Source of the DNA: Bordetella parapertussis
GTDB lineage: Bacteria > Pseudomonadota > Gammaproteobacteria > Burkholderiales > Burkholderiaceae_C
Direction: 5' to 3'
DNA: 5,273 bases
NCBI GenBank assembly: GCA_945871945.1
Contig: CAMBXY010000109.1
Coordinates: 1 to 5,273, forward strand
Part shown: piece after piece, positions 1-4,760 of the stretch
Layout: every line of letters starts with the position of its first letter
Numbering within the stretch: the stretch's first letter is position 1
Translations under genes and position numbers: made by a program
The notes under the pieces: model-generated
Seen by the model: the letters and a program-made list of their open reading frames with translations, nothing else
Databases searched by the model: none
Told to the model about the DNA's origin: nothing

Positions 1-533
1 CCTGCTCGCATCCAGAAAAAATGCAGAACGGCCAGCACAGCCACCGCATAGACCAAGCGGTGCAGCAGTTGCCAGCGCTTGACACCCATGTAACGTATCG
101 CTGCATTGAACGAAGTGGCAGCCATTGGCAGCATGCAGACCAAGCCAGAAAAACCCAGCCAAATAAACGGGCGCTTAAGAATATCGAGCCAGATGTCGTT
201 TAAATCGAGGCCTTGGTCAAACCAAGCGTAGCAAAGCATATGCAAACAAGCGTAAACAAAGGTGCCCACACCCAAGGTGCGCCTAAAGCGTTGCAAGGCC
301 GGCGTGGCTGTGAGCACGCGCAAAGGCGTGATGGCCAGCACCAGGCAGAGTGCACGCAAAGTCCAGTCACCGGTGCTGCGGGTTAAGGTCTCGGCGGGGT
401 TGGCCCCCAAGAGATCATTGAAAGCGGCATATACCAACCAAACTGCGGGCAGCGCCAGCAGCAGCACAACAACAGGCTTGGCCCAAGGCGACACAAAAAG
501 TGCGCGCCAGTTCATGCCAAGCCATGCTTGCAT
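1..533 (-). CDS. msrQ: MsrQ, haem-binding membrane subunit of the periplasmic methionine sulfoxide reductase (3' end outside window)
   Basis: The frame is open from an ATG at 533 to the window edge, giving 177 residues beginning MQAWLGMNWR. MsrQ (formerly YedZ) is an inner-membrane b-type haem protein that passes electrons from the quinone pool or a flavin reductase to MsrP. Visible hydrophobic segments lie at about residues 20-38, 58-72, 89-105, 122-140 and 157-175. GANPAETLTRSTGDW (43-57) matches the family's first periplasmic loop. His98, His158 and His171 have the same 60- and 13-residue spacing as the three haem-associated histidines I recall for E. coli MsrQ (91, 151, 164). By comparison with that 211-residue protein, about 40 C-terminal residues, including the last helix, are missing beyond position 1. 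The start overlaps the msrP stop (TAATG) and has no clear Shine-Dalgarno, so translation is probably coupled to msrP. A second in-frame ATG at 515 is possible. Family assignment is very secure. Confidence 0.95.
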   Translation of the reverse strand, partial: MQAWLGMNWRALFVSPWAKPVVVLLLALPAVWLVYAAFNDLLGANPAETLTRSTGDWTLRALCLVLAITPLRVLTATPALQRFRRTLGVGTFVYACLHMLCYAWFDQGLDLNDIWLDILKRPFIWLGFSGLVCMLPMAATSFNAAIRYMGVKRWQLLHRLVYAVAVLAVLHFFWMRA

Positions 534-1519
534 TAAAAATTCTTGCTTAAGTCCATGCCGCTGTAGAGGGCAGCAACCTGCGATTCATAGCCATTGAACA
601 TCAAGGTTTTGCGCTTTTTATTGAACAAGCCATCCTCGCCTATGCGCCGCTCGGTGGCCTGACTCCAGCGCGGGTGGTCCACATTCGGGTTCACATTGGA
701 ATAAAAACCATACTCTTGCGCTGCGGCTTTGTTCCAAGCGGTGGCTGGTTGTTTTTCGGTAAATCGAATCTTGACCAAGCTTTTCGCATTCTTGAAACCG
801 TATTTCCAAGGCACCACCAAGCGCAGTGGTGCGCCATTTTGGTTGGGCAAAATTTCGCCGTACATGCCAAAAGTCAGCAAGCTCAAAGGATGCATAGCCT
901 CATCCATACGCAGGCCTTCAACATAAGGCCATTCCAATACACGTGAACCCACATAAGGCATGGTCTTGGGGTCGGCCAAGGTGACAAACTCAACAAACTT
1001 GGCGCTGCCCAGAGGGTCAGCGTGTTTGATCAGTGTGGACAAAGAAAAACCAATCCAAGGTATCACCATCGACCAGCCCTCTACACACCGCATGCGGTAA
1101 ATGCGCTCTTCCATGGCACCCAACTTCATCACCTCTTCCAACCCCAAGCGCAGGGGTTTCTTCACCAAGCCCTCGACCTCTAGCGTCCATGGCTTGGTCT
1201 TGAGGGTGTGCGCATTGCGCATGGGGTCGGCTTTGTCGGTACCAAACTCGTAGAAATTGTTATAGGTGCTGGCATAGGTATACGCCGTGGGCACATCATT
1301 GGCAGAAGCGCCATCCGTATCGATATGCTTGGCTGCCAAAGCAGGCAATTTACCAGGCGCGGCAACGCTGGGATGCGCCCAAGCTTGACCGACACCGCCC
1401 AGCAGACCCAAGGCCATGCTTTGCTGTATCAGTTGACGGCGATTGAGATAGGCTGACTGCGCGGTGATGTCACTGGGCAAGTCGCTGTTAGCAACATCGG
1501 GCGCGGTACGAATCAACAT
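533..1519 (-). CDS. msrP: MsrP, periplasmic molybdopterin-dependent protein-methionine-sulfoxide reductase, catalytic subunit
   Basis: MsrP (YedY) reduces methionine sulfoxide in periplasmic proteins, using a molybdopterin cofactor and electrons from MsrQ. From the ATG at 1519 the protein has 328 residues, close to the 334 of E. coli. A twin-arginine signal is visible: NRRQLIQQ with Arg27-Arg28, a hydrophobic stretch, and probable cleavage after AWA at residue 48, so export is by Tat in folded form. The sulfite-oxidase-fold core is typical: YNNFYEFGTDKADP (86-99), EERIYRMRCVEGWSMVIPWIGF (137-158) with Cys145 as the expected Mo ligand, WPYVEGLRMDEAMHPL (197-212), PWKYGFK (237-243) and DHPRWSQATERRIG (281-294). 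The C-terminus MDLSKNF also matches the family. I chose ATG 1519 over an in-frame TTG at 1534 because GGAG sits 9 bases before the ATG. msrQ follows with a one-base overlap. Upstream lies a terminator only about 18 bases from the ATG, so expression may be controlled in the leader. Confidence 0.97.
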   Translation of the reverse strand: MLIRTAPDVANSDLPSDITAQSAYLNRRQLIQQSMALGLLGGVGQAWAHPSVAAPGKLPALAAKHIDTDGASANDVPTAYTYASTYNNFYEFGTDKADPMRNAHTLKTKPWTLEVEGLVKKPLRLGLEEVMKLGAMEERIYRMRCVEGWSMVIPWIGFSLSTLIKHADPLGSAKFVEFVTLADPKTMPYVGSRVLEWPYVEGLRMDEAMHPLSLLTFGMYGEILPNQNGAPLRLVVPWKYGFKNAKSLVKIRFTEKQPATAWNKAAAQEYGFYSNVNPNVDHPRWSQATERRIGEDGLFNKKRKTLMFNGYESQVAALYSGMDLSKNF

Positions 1520-1528
1520 AAGCCTTTT

Positions 1529-1532
1529 CTCC
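1529..1532 (-). promoter_or_regulatory. Ribosome-binding site that decides the msrP start
   Basis: On the minus strand GGAG is followed by nine bases (AAAAGGCTT) and then the ATG at 1519. The in-frame TTG at 1534 overlaps this motif and would use it up, so the ATG is the better start. The AAAAGGCT part is complementary to the 3' arm of the upstream terminator. Confidence 0.75.
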
Positions 1533-1536
1533 AAGT

Positions 1537-1564
1537 AAAAAAGGCTGACATGATGTCAGCCTTT
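1537..1564 (-). terminator. Intrinsic terminator downstream of the cytochrome c4 gene, inside the msrP leader
   Basis: A perfect 11-bp inverted repeat has arms AAAGGCTGACA (1540-1550) and TGTCAGCCTTT (1554-1564) around a 3-base loop. Read on the minus strand the stem is followed by an uninterrupted run of six T (1542-1537), the standard rho-independent layout. It lies 25 bases past the cytochrome c4 stop and ends about 18 bases before the msrP ATG. It therefore either closes the cytochrome transcript or attenuates entry into msrPQ. On the plus strand the stem ends in only three T, and no plus-strand gene precedes it. Confidence 0.85.
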
Positions 1565-1578
1565 GAGCAGATGAATCA

Positions 1579-1595
1579 AAACTAAAGTTTAGTTT
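1579..1595. repeat. 17-bp AT-rich perfect palindrome over the cytochrome c4 stop codon
   Basis: AAACTAAA and TTTAGTTT flank one central base (1587), giving 8-bp arms. The palindrome includes the TAA stop of the cytochrome gene (1591-1589) and overlaps the possible msrP -10 at 1596-1591. Its length and symmetry suit an operator for a dimeric repressor, but it could equally be a weak AT-rich hairpin or chance. No regulator family is assigned. Confidence 0.4.
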
Positions 1596-2218
1596 AAACC
1601 GGCAATGTAGTCTGACAAGGCTTTGATTTCCTTGTCATTCAATTTGGCTGCCACTTGGCCCATTTGCAAGCTGTTGAGGCGAATGCCGTCACGAAACTGG
1701 GTGAGCTGAGACACGGTGTAATCGGCGTGCTGGCCTGAGAGTCGTGGGTACTGCGAAGGAATACCGGCACCGTTAGGGCTGTGGCAACCCGAGCAAGCAG
1801 GAATTTGTCTGTCAGCAATGCCACCGCGGTAGATTTTTTCGCCCAAGGTGACGAGATCTTTGTCTTTAGCAAAACCGGGCTTGGCGCTATTGCTGGCCAC
1901 AAAGGCGGCAATATTGCGCATATCGTCTTCGCTCAAACCTGCTGAAAAACCCATCATGATGGCGTTGGCGCGCTTGCCTGACTTGTATTCGGTCAACTGC
2001 TTGACGATGTACTCAGGGTGTTGTTGGGCGAGTTTGGGAAAGGTGGGTGCAACAGAATTGCCATCAGCACCATGGCAAGAGGTGCAGACCACAGCATACA
2101 AAGCGGCGCCCTTGGCGGGATCGGCTTTGGCAGGCGCTGCGGGTTTGTCGTTGGCAAGAGCGAGGCTGAATGCAGCCAGTGTGCCTAGAGTTATAAGTAA
2201 GCGTGAAAAAAAAGTCAT
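1589..2218 (-). CDS. Cytochrome c4-type dihaem periplasmic cytochrome c
   Basis: The 209-residue protein carries electrons in the periplasm; c4-type cytochromes typically link the bc1 complex or other donors to terminal oxidases. A Sec signal (MTFFSRLLITLGTLAAFSLALA) covers residues 1-22. It is followed by a Pro/Ala/Lys linker and two homologous domains, each with a haem-attachment motif: CTSCH (45-49) and CSGCH (142-146). Probable distal Met ligands are Met88 or Met89 in AIMMGFS and Met186 in SLQMGQV. The duplicated pattern P.L..Q...Y...QL..(Y/F)..G.R appears in both halves, as usual for c4. The ATG at 2218 is the only start that keeps the signal peptide, but no Shine-Dalgarno precedes it. 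Codons 3-5 form a run of eight T. It is followed by an intrinsic terminator and then msrPQ, and is divergent from engB. Confidence 0.93.
   Translation of the reverse strand: MTFFSRLLITLGTLAAFSLALANDKPAAPAKADPAKGAALYAVVCTSCHGADGNSVAPTFPKLAQQHPEYIVKQLTEYKSGKRANAIMMGFSAGLSEDDMRNIAAFVASNSAKPGFAKDKDLVTLGEKIYRGGIADRQIPACSGCHSPNGAGIPSQYPRLSGQHADYTVSQLTQFRDGIRLNSLQMGQVAAKLNDKEIKALSDYIAGLN
1591..1618 (-). promoter_or_regulatory. Possible sigma70-type promoter for msrPQ within the end of the cytochrome c4 gene
   Basis: On the minus strand TTGTCA (1618-1613, five of six matches to the -35 consensus) is followed after 16 bases by TAAACT (1596-1591, four of six matches to the -10). Transcription would start near 1584, before the terminator hairpin, so the hairpin would lie in the msrP leader. 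The call rests on hexamer match only, and one of the two hexamers lies in coding sequence. Confidence 0.35.
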
Positions 2219-2232
2219 GGCATTAGGGAGTT

Positions 2233-2242
2233 AAGAATTCTT
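2233..2242. repeat. 10-bp palindrome AAGAATTCTT in the divergent promoter region
   Basis: This perfect palindrome lies between the -35 and -10 of the probable engB promoter and at the predicted start of the cytochrome transcript. It could be an operator acting on both genes. At 10 bp, chance is also a reasonable explanation. Confidence 0.3.
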
Positions 2243-2248
2243 GAGCTG

Positions 2249-2254
2249 ATTCTA
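2249..2254 (-). promoter_or_regulatory. Possible -10 element for the cytochrome c4 gene
   Basis: On the minus strand TAGAAT matches five of six positions of the -10 consensus. It would start transcription near 2242, about 24 bases before the cytochrome ATG. No convincing -35 lies 16-18 bases upstream (AAGAGG or similar). It shares two bases with the engB -10 on the other strand. Confidence 0.35.
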
Positions 2255-2287
2255 CAATGCAGCCCTGCTCGCCTCTTTGGGCGTTAT

Positions 2288-2293
2288 GGAAGA
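2288..2293 (+). promoter_or_regulatory. Ribosome-binding site supporting the TTG start of engB
   Basis: GGAAGA lies six bases before the TTG at 2300. No ATG or GTG is available in the engB frame before the GTPase core, so this site is the main support for the TTG start. Confidence 0.6.
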
Positions 2294-2299
2294 AACCCT

Positions 2300-2977
2300 T
2301 TGGCCTCAAGCTCACCCCCGCTGGACGACGCGCAAGCGCAGCGCATCAAACAGGCCGTAGGCTGGTTGCATACCGCCCGCTTTTTGACCACCGCCGCACA
2401 GTTGCACCACTTGCCCGCTTACGAGCAGCCTGAAATCGCCTTTGTCGGTCGATCCAACGCCGGCAAATCCACTTGCATCAATGTTTTGACGCAGCAACGG
2501 CAACTGGCCTATGCCTCTAAAACCCCAGGACGCACCCAGCACATCAACTTGTTTGCGCTGGGTCGGCAGAACCTTACCGACGCCGTGCTGGCCGATTTAC
2601 CGGGCTACGGCTATGCGGCTGTGCCCAAGGCAGACAAGGTGCGCTGGCAGCGGGTGATGGCCAATTACCTGATGACAAGGGACAACCTCAAGGGGGTGGT
2701 GTTGCTGTGCGACCCTCGCTTGGGGCTTACCGAACTCGATGAAATTTTGCTTGAAGTGATTCGCCCCAAGGTGGAGGCCGGCCTGCAGTTTTTAATGCTG
2801 CTCACCAAGGCTGACAAACTCAACCGCAGCGATGCGCAAAAGGCCTTGTCGATTGCCAAACTGCAATCGGGCGGCGGCCAAGCGCATTTGTTTTCTTCCT
2901 TGAAAAAACAAGGCGTCGAAGAGGTCAGCATGCAACTCTTCGATTGGACCCACCCCGCCACCGCCGTTGTCGAATGA
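2300..2977 (+). CDS. engB: EngB/YsxC/YihA-type ribosome biogenesis GTPase
   Basis: EngB is a cytoplasmic TRAFAC-class GTPase needed for large ribosomal subunit assembly and normal division. All GTPase motifs are present in order: G1 GRSNAGKS (50-57), the switch I region SKTPGRTQ (73-80) with a candidate G2 Thr, G3 DLPG (99-102), G4 TKAD (169-172) and G5-like FSSLKKQG (198-205). The protein has 225 residues, against about 210 in E. coli. It starts with an extension of roughly 40 residues before PEIAFVGRSNAGKS, including GWLHTARFLTTAAQLHHLP, a style I recall from Comamonadaceae. The start is TTG 2300, backed by GGAAGA; an ATG at 2286 is in another frame and closes at 2360. The TGA stop overlaps the next gene's ATG, so the two are probably one operon. 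Confidence 0.95.
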   Translation: MASSSPPLDDAQAQRIKQAVGWLHTARFLTTAAQLHHLPAYEQPEIAFVGRSNAGKSTCINVLTQQRQLAYASKTPGRTQHINLFALGRQNLTDAVLADLPGYGYAAVPKADKVRWQRVMANYLMTRDNLKGVVLLCDPRLGLTELDEILLEVIRPKVEAGLQFLMLLTKADKLNRSDAQKALSIAKLQSGGGQAHLFSSLKKQGVEEVSMQLFDWTHPATAVVE

Positions 2978-3882
2978 AAAAGCAGTCTCTCACCTTGGCG
3001 CATGGCGTGACCTTAGAGTGCCGCATGGCAGGTCTTGAGGGTCGCCCTTTGATGCTTTTTTTGCACGGCTTTCCTGAAGCGGCATTTGTCTGGGATGAGA
3101 TGCTTGCGCATTTTTCTGCGCCTGAGCATGGCGGCTACTGGTGTGTGGCCCCCAATCTGCGCGGTTATGCCGGATCGAGTTCGCCCGCCGAGGTGTCTGC
3201 TTACCGGGCTAAATTTGTGGTGCAAGACTTGGTGGCCTTGAAACAGGCCTTGTCGCCTGATGCACCCTTGGCCTGCTTGGTGGCTCACGACTGGGGCGGC
3301 GCAGTGGCTTGGAACATGGCCAACCAGCATCCCCAGTTGATGCACCAATTGGCCATCATCAACTCGCCGCACCCAGGTACTTTTTTGCGCGAATTACAAG
3401 CCAGCCCCGAGCAACAAGCGGCCAGCGCTTACATGAACTTTCTGATTCGACCCGATGCAGAAGTCTTGTTGGCCCAAGATGATTACCGCCGCCTATGGGC
3501 TTTTTTCTCCAATATGGGTGCGGTCGATGGCCCCTATGCGTGGTTGACAGAAGAAGTCAAAGCGCAATACCGCGAAGTCTGGTCGCAAGGGCTGACCGGC
3601 GCGCTCAATTACTACCGCGCCTCGCCCCTGCGCCCACCGCGCTCGGAGGACGCCGCCGCTGCCGCCATCACCTTGCCCGCGTCGATGTTAGAGATTTTGG
3701 TACCCACTTTGGTGCTGTGGGGGATGCAAGACATCGCCTTGCCGCCTGGCTTGATCGACGGCCTAGAGAACTACATTCCCGATTTAACGCTAAAGCGCAT
3801 CGCTGAGGCCAGCCACTGGCTGGTGCATGAACAACCTGACTTGGTCGCCCAACATTTGTCGGCGTTTTTAAAACCGCATTAA
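2974..3882 (+). CDS. Alpha/beta-hydrolase, epoxide hydrolase-like (Asp nucleophile)
   Basis: The 302-residue cytoplasmic protein (no signal peptide) has the alpha/beta-hydrolase landmarks. These are the oxyanion motif HGFPE (31-35), NLRGYAGSSSP (61-71), the nucleophile elbow VAHDWGG (103-109) with Asp106, the acid candidate Asp253 after LVLWGMQD, and the catalytic His281 in ASHWLVHEQP. Asp in place of Ser at the elbow, together with NSPHPGTF (130-137), fits epoxide hydrolases and haloalkane dehalogenases rather than esterases. Tyr153 (AYMNF) and Tyr214 (LNYYRAS) are in the places where soluble epoxide hydrolases carry two lid tyrosines that activate the epoxide, so epoxide hydrolysis is favoured. 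The substrate is unknown. The ATG at 2974 overlaps the engB stop as ATGA with no Shine-Dalgarno, indicating coupling; a TTG at 2944 inside engB is rejected. An alanine-rich piece (AAAAA, 227-231) sits in the cap. The stop shares TTAA with the convergent gene. Confidence 0.88.
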   Translation: MKKQSLTLAHGVTLECRMAGLEGRPLMLFLHGFPEAAFVWDEMLAHFSAPEHGGYWCVAPNLRGYAGSSSPAEVSAYRAKFVVQDLVALKQALSPDAPLACLVAHDWGGAVAWNMANQHPQLMHQLAIINSPHPGTFLRELQASPEQQAASAYMNFLIRPDAEVLLAQDDYRRLWAFFSNMGAVDGPYAWLTEEVKAQYREVWSQGLTGALNYYRASPLRPPRSEDAAAAAITLPASMLEILVPTLVLWGMQDIALPPGLIDGLENYIPDLTLKRIAEASHWLVHEQPDLVAQHLSAFLKPH

Positions 3883-4760
3883 TCGGTGCCAGCGGGGTAC
3901 AGCGAGGCCTCACCCTCAGGGCGTGACTTGAACCGCTTATGCACCCAGTAGTACTGTTCGGGCATGGCGTCTATCCAGCTTTGCAAGCGCAGGTTCATCA
4001 ACGCGGTATCTGCCGCTACATCGTCGCTGGGGTAGTTTTGCCAAGCGGCATGCACCTGCACCTCGTAGCCCTTGGGCGTCAAGCGGGTGGTCACCGGCAC
4101 CACCGGCACTTGTCCCAATCGCGCCAAGCGCGGCAGCGATGTCACGGTGGCCGCGGGGACGCCATAAAACGGCACAAAAATAGATTCATCCAAACGAAAA
4201 TTCATATCGGGCAACAGGTAAAGCAATTCACCTTGACGCAAAGCGCTGACGATGGCCTTGAAGCCGTCTTCGCGGCGAAACAAACGCAGTTGCCCAAACC
4301 GCTGCCGCCCTTCTAGCACCCACTGGTCAATGGCAACAGAGCGTTGCGGCGTATAGAGGGTGGTGAAGCGGCGCTGCATCAACAAACACAGCGCGGTCCA
4401 ACCGGCATCCAAGCCCACAAAATGTGGCGCAAACAAAACCGCGCCATCCATCTGCCGCAAATCTTGCACCTGCCCCACCATGTGCAAGCGACTGGCAACC
4501 AAGGCAGGGCTGCCATGCCACAGCCACGAGCGGTCTAGCCAAGCTTGGGCAAACAACACCATATGTGCGCGTCCCAAGCGGTTGCGCTGTGGCTCTGTGA
4601 GTTTGGGGAAACACAAGGCCAGATTGGTCAACACCACTTTGCGACGCTTGGCGGCCAAGCCCCACAGCGCCCAGCCCAACAAGCGGCCCAGCCAGCGCAA
4701 CAGCGGCAACGGCATGAAGCGCAAAAAATGCATGGCCAGGCGCCACAGCAAAGCCATCAT
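3879..4760 (-). CDS. LpxL/HtrB-family lipid A late acyltransferase (downstream copy of a tandem pair)
   Basis: The 293-residue protein belongs to the lysophospholipid/lipid A acyltransferase family, which transfers secondary acyl chains onto lipid A at the cytoplasmic face of the inner membrane. It has an N-terminal hydrophobic, Leu/Trp-rich anchor (about 4-36), the catalytic HX4D motif as His113-Asp118 in APHFVGLDAG, LYTPQR (135-140), the substrate-pocket region LPDMNFRLDESIFVPFYG (183-200) and the C-terminal signature YYWVHKRFKSRP (270-281). Length is near the 306 residues of E. coli LpxL. I recall PDMDFG as usual in related proteins; here it is PDMNFR. The start is one of two adjacent ATGs (4760, 4757), directly after the TAG of the upstream paralogue with no gap, implying coupling. 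Whether it acts as LpxL, LpxM or an ornithine-lipid-type enzyme cannot be told from sequence alone. Confidence 0.9.
   Translation of the reverse strand: MMALLWRLAMHFLRFMPLPLLRWLGRLLGWALWGLAAKRRKVVLTNLALCFPKLTEPQRNRLGRAHMVLFAQAWLDRSWLWHGSPALVASRLHMVGQVQDLRQMDGAVLFAPHFVGLDAGWTALCLLMQRRFTTLYTPQRSVAIDQWVLEGRQRFGQLRLFRREDGFKAIVSALRQGELLYLLPDMNFRLDESIFVPFYGVPAATVTSLPRLARLGQVPVVPVTTRLTPKGYEVQVHAAWQNYPSDDVAADTALMNLRLQSWIDAMPEQYYWVHKRFKSRPEGEASLYPAGTD

Larger units (their letters stand above)
2231..2258 (+). promoter_or_regulatory. Probable sigma70-type promoter for engB
   Basis: TTAAGA (2231-2236, four of six matches) is followed after 16 bases by TACAAT (2253-2258, five of six matches). Transcription would begin near 2265, leaving a leader of about 35 bases before the TTG start. 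The spacer contains the palindrome AAGAATTCTT. Confidence 0.5.

Noticed and set aside
262..597. Plus-strand open frame of 111 codons opposite msrQ
   Set aside because: Low-complexity Ser/Lys/Arg-rich translation opposite a membrane protein with conserved haem histidines; a shadow frame.
1520..1534. TTG at 1534 as the msrP start, adding five residues
   Set aside because: It overlaps the GGAG motif that is well placed for the ATG at 1519, and has no ribosome-binding site of its own.
2215..2223. Minimal upstream frame ATG CCA TGA overlapping the cytochrome c4 start on the minus strand
   Set aside because: No ribosome-binding site and only two codons; not distinguishable from chance.
1848..2234. 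Plus-strand open frame of 128 codons opposite cytochrome c4
   Set aside because: Ala/Leu-rich antisense of an intact two-haem cytochrome gene, with no supporting start signal or motif.
2944..2973. TTG at 2944 as the hydrolase start
   Set aside because: It would overlap the end of engB by 34 bases and add MDPPRHRRCR, which is unlike the family; ATG 2974 gives a normal N-terminus and an ATGA coupling.
3809..3823. Inverted repeat CCAGCCA-N-TGGCTGG near the end of the hydrolase gene, as a possible terminator
   Set aside because: It encodes the conserved region around the catalytic His, lies about 60 bases before the stop and has no T run on either strand.
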